Source of the DNA: Candidatus Accumulibacter necessarius
Lineage (GTDB): Bacteria; Pseudomonadota; Gammaproteobacteria; Burkholderiales; Rhodocyclaceae
NCBI GenBank assembly: GCA_017302435.1
Contig: JAFLDL010000049.1
Coordinates: 1-33,511, forward strand
DNA: 33,511 bases
Reading direction: 5' to 3'
Both the position numbers and the translations under genes were made by a program. The first letter of the stretch is position 1; the number at the start of each line of letters is the position of its first letter. Positions 16,712-23,784 of the stretch are shown here, in pieces. The notes under the pieces are model-generated. The model had not been told where the DNA came from. It did not search any database and was given only the letters and a program-made list of their open reading frames with translations.

Positions 16712-17872
16712 TCAGAACGAGCGCGGCAGGCCGAGCAGATGCTCGGCGACGTAGGAGAAGATCAGGTTGGTCGAGATCGGCGCCACCTGATACAGGCGGG
16801 TCTCGCGGAACTTGCGCTCGATATCGTATTCGCTGGCGAAGCCAAAGCCGCCGTGCGTCTGCAGGCAGACGTTGGCCGCCTGCCACGAGGCCTTGGCGGC
16901 GAGGTACTTGGCCATGTTCGCCTGGGCGCCGCAGGGTTGCTGCGCGTCGAACAGCGCGCAGGCCTTGAAGCGCATCAGATTGGCTGCCTCTATCTCGATG
17001 AAGGCCTCGGCGATCGGGAACTGGACGCCCTGGTTGATGCCGATCGGCCGGTCGAAGACGATGCGCTCGCTGGCGTAGCGGCTGGCGCGTTCGATGAACC
17101 AGTACCCGTCGCCGATGCACTCGGCGGCGATCAGCGCGCGTTCGGCGTTGAGGCCGTCGAGCAGGTAGCGGAACCCCTGGCCCTCGTCGCCGATCAGGTT
17201 CTCTGCAGGAACCTCGAGGTTGTCGAAGAACAGTTCGTTGGTCTCGTGATTGACCATGTTGGCGATCGGCCGCACGGAAAGGCCGTGGCCGATGGCGTCG
17301 TGCAGGTCGACGATGAAGATCGACATCCCTTCCGATTTCCGCTTTACTTCGCCGAGTGGCGTCGTGCGCGCGAGCAGGATCATCAGATCCGAGTGCTGCA
17401 CGCGCGAGATCCAGACCTTCTGGCCATTGACGACGTAGCGGTCACCCTGCCGGACGGCCGTCGTCCGGACCTTCGTCGTGTCGCTGCCGGTGGTCGGCTC
17501 GGTCACCGCCATCGACTGGATGCGCAGCTTGCCGGCGGCGATCGCCGGCAGATACTTCTCCTTCTGCGCCTGGCTGCCGTTGCGCAGCAGCGTTCCCATG
17601 TTGTACATCTGGCCGTGGACCGCTGCCGAGTTGCCGCCGCTGCGATTGATTTCCTCCATGATCACGCTCGCCGCGGTCAGCCCGAGGCCGGAGCCCCCGT
17701 ACTCCTCGGGAATCATCGCCGCCAGCCAGCCGGCGCCGAGCAGCGCATCGACAAAGGCCTCGGGATAGGCGCGCTGCGCGTCGATCCTGCGGAAATACTC
17801 GTCCGGGAACAGGCGGCAAAGGTCGCGGACGGCGTCGCGAATTTCCTGGTGTTCGTCGGGGGAGTTGAGCAT
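16712..17872 (-). CDS. Acyl-CoA dehydrogenase
   Basis: The frame is open further upstream, but the ATG at 17872 begins the typical N-terminus (MLNSPDEHQEIRDAV) and follows a purine-rich AAGGA, giving 386 residues. The fold is shown by YGGSGLGLTAAS, the flavin/substrate segment AVTEPTTGSD, KVWISRVQHSD, and the C-terminal QTHGGFGFASEYDIER. It should oxidise an acyl-CoA to the 2,3-enoyl-CoA with FAD and pass electrons to ETF. At the place where MCAD-type enzymes carry the catalytic Glu (EGT) this protein reads YQVAPIST, so its base must lie elsewhere, as in the isovaleryl-type enzymes. It is the first gene of an operon with the CoA-transferase. Confidence 0.92.
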   Translation of the reverse strand: MLNSPDEHQEIRDAVRDLCRLFPDEYFRRIDAQRAYPEAFVDALLGAGWLAAMIPEEYGGSGLGLTAASVIMEEINRSGGNSAAVHGQMYNMGTLLRNGSQAQKEKYLPAIAAGKLRIQSMAVTEPTTGSDTTKVRTTAVRQGDRYVVNGQKVWISRVQHSDLMILLARTTPLGEVKRKSEGMSIFIVDLHDAIGHGLSVRPIANMVNHETNELFFDNLEVPAENLIGDEGQGFRYLLDGLNAERALIAAECIGDGYWFIERASRYASERIVFDRPIGINQGVQFPIAEAFIEIEAANLMRFKACALFDAQQPCGAQANMAKYLAAKASWQAANVCLQTHGGFGFASEYDIERKFRETRLYQVAPISTNLIFSYVAEHLLGLPRSF

Positions 17873-18140
17873 GGCGGTCCTTTTCCGTGGGGGCAGGCTG
17901 GCCTTCTTCGCGGTGGTCCGGTGCTTCAGGCCAGCCGACGTCAGTCGAGTCGGACGCAGATTAACAAGCCACCGGCGTTTTGCAAATCGGCATCGTGTCG
18001 GGCGGCGCCTTGCGCCCGCCGGTCCAGCCACAGTCCCCCTTGTGGCATACTCCCGCCTGCCCGCCCGGGGCCGTCGGCGTGCAGCAAGTGGCAACACCCG
18101 TGGCGACCGGGGTCACAATCAATCAACGCAGGAAGTGTCC

Positions 18141-18653
18141 ATGGATTCTGCCAGCAAGCTGCCCGATAGCGCGCAAAGAGTCGCCGATCTGCTCAAGAGG
18201 ATCGGCCACGGCAAGCCGGTCGTCCTTCTGCCCGCCAGTGGCAGAACCTCCGCCGAAGCGGCCGCCGGCCTCGCCTGCAGCGTCGCCGAAATCGCCAAGT
18301 CGATCGTGTTCCGTCGTCTCGCCGACGACGCGGCGGTGATCGTCGTCGCCAGCGGCGCTCACCGCGTCGACGAGCGCAAGGTGGCGGCGCTGGTCGGTCC
18401 GCTCGGCAAGGCGGACGCCCGCTTCGTGCGGGAGCACACGGGTTACGCGATCGGTGGCGTGTGTCCGATCGGCCACGTCAAGGACACGACGCTGCTGGTC
18501 GACCAGGATCTGCTTCGCTTCGACTGCATCTGGGCCGCCGCGGGACATCCGCACGCCGTGTTCAGCCTCTCACCGCAGGAGTTGCTGACCATGACCGGAG
18601 GGCAGGTGGTCGACGTTGCCTTGTCAGACTCGCCCCATGGAGCTGCTGTCTGA
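18141..18653 (+). CDS. YbaK/ProX-type aminoacyl-tRNA deacylase
   Basis: The ATG at 18141 follows an AGGA with good spacing, giving 170 residues; a longer frame upstream is not needed. The sequence follows the YbaK/EbsC pattern: AEIAKSIVFR with the conserved Lys, a central VVASGAHRVDERKVA, the GGVCPIGH turn, LLVDQDLL and the closing AAGHPHAVFSLSPQEL. Proteins of this family hydrolyse mischarged tRNAs such as Cys-tRNA(Pro) or Ala-tRNA(Pro) as free-standing editing enzymes. The family contains several specificities and the one here cannot be assigned. The gene is monocistronic, convergent with the hemerythrin-like gene. Confidence 0.9.
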   Translation: MDSASKLPDSAQRVADLLKRIGHGKPVVLLPASGRTSAEAAAGLACSVAEIAKSIVFRRLADDAAVIVVASGAHRVDERKVAALVGPLGKADARFVREHTGYAIGGVCPIGHVKDTTLLVDQDLLRFDCIWAAAGHPHAVFSLSPQELLTMTGGQVVDVALSDSPHGAAV

Positions 18654-18699
18654 GTCGTCGGAGCACGAGCCGCCGCGGGAAACCGCAGCGCAAACAGGT

Positions 18700-19473
18700 T
18701 CAGCGAAGCGCCGGCACGGCCCCGGGAGCTGACTGTCCGGCTTCTTCGGCCTCTTCGTCCTGTTCGGCCGGCGTCTGTGGCATCGACCACCGACCACATC
18801 CTGAAGTCGGTGCAGACTCGCTGGTCGTGCCGCGAGGCCAGATCTTCGCCTCACCCGCCAGTTCCTGGCTGTCCCTGATCAGGTAGTCCGACATGACTTC
18901 GCACGAAACGAACCCCACCAGCTCACTGGCGGGGATCTCGCCACCGAGAAAATGATCACGAACACTGGCTGCTCTAGCCAGCAAGGCGCGATGGATTTCC
19001 TGATGATTCTTGAGAGCTGGCTGATTCGTTTCGGCGAGGACCGCCTCCTTGGTACGAAAATGCTCAATGATCCGTTCGATCAGCTCATCGATCAGCCTTT
19101 CCACCTGGGCGCGGGATTGCTTCAGCAGAACCCCGTTGATCAGTTCGCCGCCCAGCCCGAACAGCCGACGGCGTTGCCCGTCGATGACCGGATGTCCGCT
19201 GTCGAACGCGTGAAGCCACGAAATCTGGACCGGTCCTTGCCCAGGTGCCTGTTCTCCCTTTGTCTCGGGTAGATCGACGCCGGCCATGCCTCGATGGAGC
19301 CCCCGACGGCACTGGTAGCGAAGCAGGCCCAGGATGCCGCCAGCCGACATCAGGGCCAGGCCCATGAAGACCGCCAGTCCGTTGTGCAGCACGATCATCG
19401 CAAGCAGGCCGGCGCAGACGTAGAAGCAGGGCAGCGCATCGTAGAGCCCGGCCGGAATTCGCAACTTTTTCAC
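18700..19473 (-). CDS. Membrane-anchored hemerythrin-like protein, degenerate ligands
   Basis: The frame is open to 19602; a GTG at 19473 with AGG about 7 bases upstream starts just before the two-span hairpin (DALPCFYVCAGLLAM and GLAVFMGLALMSAGG) and gives 257 residues. The cytoplasmic part, from ISWLHAFDSGHPVID, follows hemerythrin with EHF and HQEIH in place. However, QH after the first motif is QRRR, the Glu expected at +4 after EHF is Lys, and the last His region reads SDYLIRD. Several diiron ligands are therefore absent. It may have lost oxygen or iron binding and act as a structural sensor. The Pro/Glu-rich C-terminus is low in structure. The start is uncertain. Confidence 0.75.
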   Translation of the reverse strand: MKKLRIPAGLYDALPCFYVCAGLLAMIVLHNGLAVFMGLALMSAGGILGLLRYQCRRGLHRGMAGVDLPETKGEQAPGQGPVQISWLHAFDSGHPVIDGQRRRLFGLGGELINGVLLKQSRAQVERLIDELIERIIEHFRTKEAVLAETNQPALKNHQEIHRALLARAASVRDHFLGGEIPASELVGFVSCEVMSDYLIRDSQELAGEAKIWPRGTTSESAPTSGCGRWSMPQTPAEQDEEAEEAGQSAPGAVPALR

Positions 19474-19939
19474 CTGGTCACCTGTTCGGAAGACTTTCCT
19501 GGGTTGTCGCTGCCACCGCGTATGCCATCGTCGGGCACAGCCTGTTGTTGGGGTGGTCACTGGTGCGCACGGCTTGCTGCCTGTGCCGAGAGATTGAAAC
19601 ATTTAAGCCGGTCCGGTGACGTGATACTTGTCACGACGGCCATCAGATGGGATGGAACGGCCTCGCCTGAGCCAGTGTTGCTGTCAGCGCTTGAAAAAGG
19701 GGACAGCAGGAAAAAGGGAAAAAAAGGGGACAGTATACTAAATGGCTTGAGACTCGCGCCCCTTCGTGCGCCACCCGGCGGCCCGCGTCTCACCGCCCTG
19801 TGCACCACGCTGGTGAACGGCTGCCTGTTCGCCGCCTATCTGGAATACCAGCGGAATGGGCAGGGGATCGACGTGGTGTTCAAGGTGAATCAGGTGATGT
19901 GGTTTCTGTTAGGGCAGCGGGACCTCTGGCAGTAGTCAG
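19474..19939. other. Gene-poor stretch with a coding remnant
   Basis: It contains the left end of REP-like copy A, preceded by G-rich tandem motifs (AAAAAGGGGACAG type, from 19694). After that end, 19757-19935 reads open in one frame to a stop, with a coding-like but unrecognised segment that includes LCTTLVNGCLFAAYLEYQRN. It has no start of its own and is probably a leftover of a disrupted gene. Confidence 0.4.
19726..19756 (+). repeat. Left end of REP-like element, copy A
   Basis: This begins GGGGACAGTATACTAAAT and ends in CTTGAGACTCG. It matches 28 of 31 bases of the sequence at 21211-21241. The first 12 bases are also the near-complement of the right-end core TATACCGTCCCC at about 20508-20519, so the element has inverted ends. 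Such GGGGACAGTATA repeats are often found next to REP-associated tyrosine transposases; none is encoded here. Confidence 0.75.
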
Positions 19940-20128
19940 GTTGATATCAAATCCCGGGCGCAATACGTCGTGCTCACCGAAGCGCGCTACCAGGAATTGC
20001 TCGAAATGCAGGAAGAAGCTCTGCTCGCCCGTATCAAGGCCTCGCTGGAAGACGCCAAGGCCGGCCGCGCCACCCGGCACCGCAGCGTGGATGCGCTCTT
20101 GAAGCATCTGGACCAATCCGCTGAATGA
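19940..20128 (+). CDS. RelE-partner antitoxin, start codon missing
   Basis: The frame from 19940 encodes about 62 residues: DIKSRAQYVVLTEARYQELL, then a helical, charged segment (EEALLARIKASLEDAKAGR) and a C-terminal helix. This is a small type II antitoxin next to its toxin; the stop overlaps the toxin ATG in ATGA. The frame is closed upstream at 19910-19912 and no ATG, GTG or TTG exists before GTG 19970, which would cut off the conserved first strand. The natural 5' end was probably lost when the upstream remnant or the repeat joined here. A base error in the assembly is another explanation. Confidence 0.55.
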   Translation, partial: VDIKSRAQYVVLTEARYQELLEMQEEALLARIKASLEDAKAGRATRHRSVDALLKHLDQSAE

Positions 20129-20403
20129 GCTGGACGCTCGTCACCACCATCAGCCTCGACCGCCGCACCCGCAAACTCCTCGCCCGCCACCCCGACCTGC
20201 GGCCCCGGCTTGCCGATACGCTCGACAAACTGCACACCGATCCCTTCGAGCCCGGCCTGCGCCTGCATCCACTCACCGGCAAACTGCAGGGCATGCAAGC
20301 CGTCGGCCTGGCCGACAGCTACGGCATCACTCTCACCCTGCAAATCACCGAGCACGAAATCCTGCTGCTCGACATCGGCAGCCGCGACGAGGTTTATGGC
20401 TGA
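20125..20403 (+). CDS. RelE/YafQ-family toxin
   Basis: This 92-residue protein has the RelE/ParE-superfamily order: a helix TRKLLARHPDL, a second helix RLADTLDKLHTDP, LHPLTGKLQGMQAVGLADSYGI and the closing strand-turn LLDIGSRDEVYG. In YafQ-like mRNA endoribonucleases the same final segment contains the catalytic His/Asp region; here the position is Ser-Arg-Asp. The start overlaps the antitoxin stop by 4 bases. Expected role: ribosome-dependent or free mRNA cleavage, neutralised by the small antitoxin. The pair lies inside REP-like copy A. Confidence 0.78.
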   Translation: MSWTLVTTISLDRRTRKLLARHPDLRPRLADTLDKLHTDPFEPGLRLHPLTGKLQGMQAVGLADSYGITLTLQITEHEILLLDIGSRDEVYG

Positions 20404-20457
20404 AGCGCGTCGGCCGGCAGCCGTCCTCGACCAGAACTGAGCGAAAGCCGGGCGCTT

Positions 20458-20525
20458 CGGGCATTCGCTTTGGGCCAGCCTGCTGTTTCTCTTTCCATGA
20501 ATTTAGTATACCGTCCCCGAAATTG
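20458..20525 (+). repeat. Right end of REP-like element, copy A
   Basis: The sequence begins CGGGCATTCGCTTTGGGCCA, contains TATACCGTCCCC and ends GAAATTG. It is the same length (68 bases) and about 87 percent identical by eye to 21318-21385. Together with 19726-19756 it delimits an 800-bp unit that carries the RelE-type pair. Confidence 0.75.
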
Positions 20526-20550
20526 TGTTGTCCGCCTGTTATCAAGCCGA

Positions 20551-20823
20551 TCAGTGATGTTCCACCTTTTCCTGCAACCACACCTTGATAAGCGACTGAT
20601 AGGGCACGTCGCGGGCGTTTGCTGCCGCCTTGATCGAGTCGAGCAGATGTTGCGGCAGGCGCAGCGATATTGTCTTTGTCGATGGTTTCAGGTTCGGGAG
20701 CACGACGCTTTCGGCCTGTCTCCAGTCCAGATATTCCGTCGAGTCGCTTCCCGTGCTCTCCCAGAAAGCGCGTTCTTCGGCCTCGCTCTGGAACTTGGGC
20801 AGCGGTTTAGACTGCTTGCTCAT
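20551..20823 (-). CDS. brnA: BrnA-type (CopG-like) antitoxin
   Basis: The ATG at 20823 gives 90 residues; the frame could extend to 20853 but that part overlaps the toxin more deeply. The N-terminus is charged (KPLPKFQSEAEERAFWE), and the C-terminus is a ribbon-helix-helix: TISLRLPQHLLDSIKAAAN, then DVPYQSLIKVWLQEKV. This is the usual DNA-binding part of antitoxins paired with BrnT toxins. The start overlaps the toxin stop by 17 bases. Toxin-first gene order is normal for BrnTA. The complex is expected to repress its own promoter. Confidence 0.82.
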   Translation of the reverse strand: MSKQSKPLPKFQSEAEERAFWESTGSDSTEYLDWRQAESVVLPNLKPSTKTISLRLPQHLLDSIKAAANARDVPYQSLIKVWLQEKVEHH

Positions 20824-21106
20824 AGATGCTCCTTTCCTTTCGATGCGTGTCACGCGCCGAGATCAGACGGATCAACGTGCCGTCATCGCGCAACGTGAAC
20901 GTGATGTGCAGCGTCCGCCCCTGCTGGGTCTTTCCGAGTGCGTGGAAGCGCAATTCCTGCGCGCTATGCCGGGTGTCCGCGAGCAGCAGCAGGGGGTGGT
21001 GGAAAAACACCTCTTCGGCCTCGGACTGGCTGACGCCATGCTTCTCGTTCTTGCGGGCGTTGCCGTCGTCCCAGTCGAAACCGGTGATACGGGTCGGATC
21101 CATCAT
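20807..21106 (-). CDS. brnT: BrnT-family toxin
   Basis: This 99-residue protein fits BrnT: FDWDDGNARKNEKHGVSQSEA at the start, a central EELRFHALGKTQQGRTL-like stretch (reading QELRFHALGK), the strand LHITFTLRDDGTLIRLISAR and a terminal ARDTHRKERSIYEQ. BrnT is a RelE-superfamily ribonuclease controlled by BrnA. Two adjacent ATG codons (21106 and 21103) are possible starts, and no clear Shine-Dalgarno sequence precedes them. The pair lies between the two REP-like copies. All BrnT hallmark residues seem to be present, so it should be functional. Confidence 0.88.
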   Translation of the reverse strand: MMDPTRITGFDWDDGNARKNEKHGVSQSEAEEVFFHHPLLLLADTRHSAQELRFHALGKTQQGRTLHITFTLRDDGTLIRLISARDTHRKERSIYEQAV

Positions 21107-21210
21107 TGACGTACATTACCAAGATACACGAAGAGGCGGACAGTTCGATCTTCTCTCCGGCGAGGTGATCGCCGCATCGCAAAGAAGGGGACAAAAAAAG
21201 GGCAAAAACA

Positions 21211-21241
21211 GGGGACAGTATAGTAAATACCTTGAGACTCG
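21211..21241 (+). repeat. Left end of REP-like element, copy B
   Basis: The sequence GGGGACAGTATAGTAAAT... ends in CTTGAGACTCG and matches copy A (19726-19756) at 28 of 31 bases. As in copy A, it is preceded by tandem A/G-rich motifs with GGGGACA (21187-21192). Confidence 0.75.
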
Positions 21242-21317
21242 AAATGGCCTCGTCCTCGTTTCTGGTGGAGGCAACTGTCGGACGAACGTCAGCAACGACT
21301 ATTGGAAGAAGCTTGTT

Positions 21318-21385
21318 CGGGCATTCGCTTTGGGCCAGCCTGCCGCGTCTCTTTCGATAGATTCGGTATACCGTCTCCGAAATTG
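21318..21385 (+). repeat. Right end of REP-like element, copy B
   Basis: It begins CGGGCATTCGCTTTGGGCCA and contains TATACCGTCTCC. With 21211-21241 it forms a compact 175-bp unit with no internal gene, so copy B looks like a non-autonomous or deleted version of copy A. Confidence 0.75.
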
Positions 21386-21807
21386 CCTAGTTCGAGATTG
21401 AGACCCCTTGATGGCGACTCGGGAACCCATTCACCTATTCTTGTTGCTACCGTTGGATTTCCTGCTCCTGTCCTTTCCAGAGCGGGTTCCCCCCGCGCAC
21501 GCCGGCAGTCACCTGGTCGTCACTCAGGTCTTCGGAGAGACCCGGGTCCGGTTCCCGGAAGATCGGATGCGCCGCCAGCAGCAGGGGAGAGTGGTACCAT
21601 AGATCCCGGTTCTCAAGAGGGGAAAAACCCAGGGGAACTCGGGGGGTTGTGAAGACTGCGAAAATCCGCCCCGAGCGGTATCGTAACGCCTTGTTTTGCA
21701 GAATTCTTTCTTGACATGTTGCCACGCTTTGGTGGGTATGTGTCGAAGCGGCTTAGTCGATCCTGGATCAAACCCACTCGCTACGGATTGCTAAGGGATA
21801 GTGTCCC
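21386..21807. other. 422-base gene-free stretch before the CorA-like gene
   Basis: No convincing reading frame or RNA is seen. A perfect TTGACA at 21711-21716 could be a -35 element, but no good -10 lies 16-18 bases further on. Confidence 0.4.
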
Positions 21808-23577
21808 ATGGGTGAACATCGAAAGGACTCGCCAATGACTAGCCCTGACTCATCGACCGGCTCGACATCGGCTCTGCCCAACGACGTAGTGGTGCGGCAC
21901 TTTCGCCAGATCTTGATGTGGCCGTTGCGAATCATGCCCGGCCAGCTTGAAGGGACCCGTATCCCGAAGCATTGGGAAGCGATCGAAGCCACTGCGGACG
22001 CCTGTCCGTGGCAGGAGCTCCGGGACGAATTCGATGACCCAAAGCGCTTCCAGCAGCGGCACTACAAGGAATTCATCACCTTTCTGCCGTTCGTGCAGCG
22101 TTGCCTGTATGGCCAGGGCGTGGCCAGCGACCCACGAGGAGGATTGGACAGTGCCCTGCGGGTATTCCGTCGCCGCGACATTGCCCAGATGCGCGTCACG
22201 CTCGACCGCCACAACGCCCCAGTGGTGTTGCAGATCGCCCACGTCGATCTCTACTTCTTTTACGACACGGACATCATCATCCCCGTCGTTGAGGTCTTCG
22301 CCGACGATGTTCCGCTGTTGGTCGCCGAAGACTTGTTGTTCAAGACCGGCCGGGCCTATCCGGCGTACTGGAAACCGGATGGCCGAGCCGCGCAATGTCC
22401 GTATCGGGTCGAGTGGCTGTCCCCGGTTGGTGACACTCTGGCGGTCTCAGACTACCAAGACCAGCAGAAGTTTCTCGAGTTTACCTGCCAATACCGTTCG
22501 CCGAACGTTGCCGCTCATTGGGCGTATCTGCTTGAACCGCTGGCTCTCCACCTTGCTGACGGCGAGGGCGTGATTCGCTTTCGCCAGATCGAGTATCACC
22601 GGATGCCGTTGCTCGCCTACCTGAGCTTCGACGATCCAAAGGTTCTGACGCGTGGGGACTTCGCTCGCCTGGCATTGATCACCAAAGCCGGACCATCCGA
22701 CTCCCTGCCCTATTCCACGAAGGAACTGGCTGATCTCGAAGAGCACCACTGCTACGACAGGTTCTGGGATCCGCTCGACCCGGAACTGTCGTGCCGCTAC
22801 CTCTGCTGTGGTCATGCTTTCGTGGTCGTCGGCAAAGCCGCCGACGACTTCTTCGCCGACCCGGAGGCGGGTGTCCTGGGACAGTTTCGCCACCAGTACT
22901 TCCTGATGAACCTGATGGCCCACTTTCAGAAGGCGGCGCGGATGCTGTTCTCGGAATGGCTGGTGGCCGCCATCTCTCAGCTCGAAGTGCAGAACGTCGA
23001 TTCGATCAAGGCCTTCAAGCGCGAAATCCGGCAACTACTGGCCTCTTTCCTGCGCTTTACCGAGCGCTACTGGTTCCACGTCGTTTCTGCTCAAGTCCAG
23101 GCCCGCAACCTGTTTCGGCTGCTTTCCCGTCATCTCGATACCGACCAGCTTTATCACGATGTCAGCACGTCGATCAAGGACATGAATCAGTATCTGGATA
23201 GCGACAGCCTGCGGCGGCAGGCGAACACCGTGGTACGCCTGACCGTGGTGACCACGCTGGGATTGATCGCCACGGTGTCGACGGGCTTTCTCGGCATGAA
23301 TATCTTCGACGAGGCGGATAATCCCCTGTGGGTCAAGCTGTTGATCTTGCTGGTCGTCTTCATTCCGAGCACACTGCTTGTCAATTATGCCGTGGCCAAT
23401 TCCAAGGTTCTCTCCGACTTCCTGGAAGCCTTGGCAGACAAGCGGCTGAGCTGGTGGGACAGAACCCAGGTACTGTTGCGACTCTGGCGTCAGCCGCCGC
23501 CGAGAGCCGCGAAAACGGCCCCGATGAGCGGTCAGGCCAGGCTGGGCGGGGCCGGCGACAGCGGCCGCGGCCAATAG
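21808..23577 (+). CDS. Large CorA-like membrane transporter
   Basis: This 589-residue protein ends with the CorA signature: a long helix, then VVTTLGLIATVSTGFLGMN with GMN at 496-498, and a second span (LLILLVVFIPSTLLVNY). CorA pentamers carry Mg, Co or other divalent ions through a pore whose mouth is the GMN loop. Typical CorA proteins have about 320 residues; here about 490 residues precede the pore, forming a long soluble domain rich in aromatic and acidic residues. After the second span there is a basic, Pro-rich tail. ATG 21808 is the first start; ATG 21835 has a better AAAGGA and is a likely alternative. The substrate is unknown. Confidence 0.85.
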   Translation: MGEHRKDSPMTSPDSSTGSTSALPNDVVVRHFRQILMWPLRIMPGQLEGTRIPKHWEAIEATADACPWQELRDEFDDPKRFQQRHYKEFITFLPFVQRCLYGQGVASDPRGGLDSALRVFRRRDIAQMRVTLDRHNAPVVLQIAHVDLYFFYDTDIIIPVVEVFADDVPLLVAEDLLFKTGRAYPAYWKPDGRAAQCPYRVEWLSPVGDTLAVSDYQDQQKFLEFTCQYRSPNVAAHWAYLLEPLALHLADGEGVIRFRQIEYHRMPLLAYLSFDDPKVLTRGDFARLALITKAGPSDSLPYSTKELADLEEHHCYDRFWDPLDPELSCRYLCCGHAFVVVGKAADDFFADPEAGVLGQFRHQYFLMNLMAHFQKAARMLFSEWLVAAISQLEVQNVDSIKAFKREIRQLLASFLRFTERYWFHVVSAQVQARNLFRLLSRHLDTDQLYHDVSTSIKDMNQYLDSDSLRRQANTVVRLTVVTTLGLIATVSTGFLGMNIFDEADNPLWVKLLILLVVFIPSTLLVNYAVANSKVLSDFLEALADKRLSWWDRTQVLLRLWRQPPPRAAKTAPMSGQARLGGAGDSGRGQ

Positions 23578-23784
23578 ACGATCTGGCGGTGGCACGGGCT
23601 TTCGTGTTGATTGGCAAGTCGATCCGGTTTGCACCCTGCTGGCCGTGTGCTGGACGTGGGAGGCTGCAGGGCGAATCCGGAACTCTGTTCCTGCAGCGCC
23701 GGGTAGCCAATCGTCACCGGTGGCAGGTCGAGTGCAGGGTGGGCAGGGCGCCCTCGCCGGTGTCTCCGTGTCATACTTCTCAGC

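Noticed and set aside
21711-21716. A perfect TTGACA upstream of the CorA-like gene
   Set aside because: No acceptable -10 element lies 16-18 bases downstream, so it is not called as a promoter.
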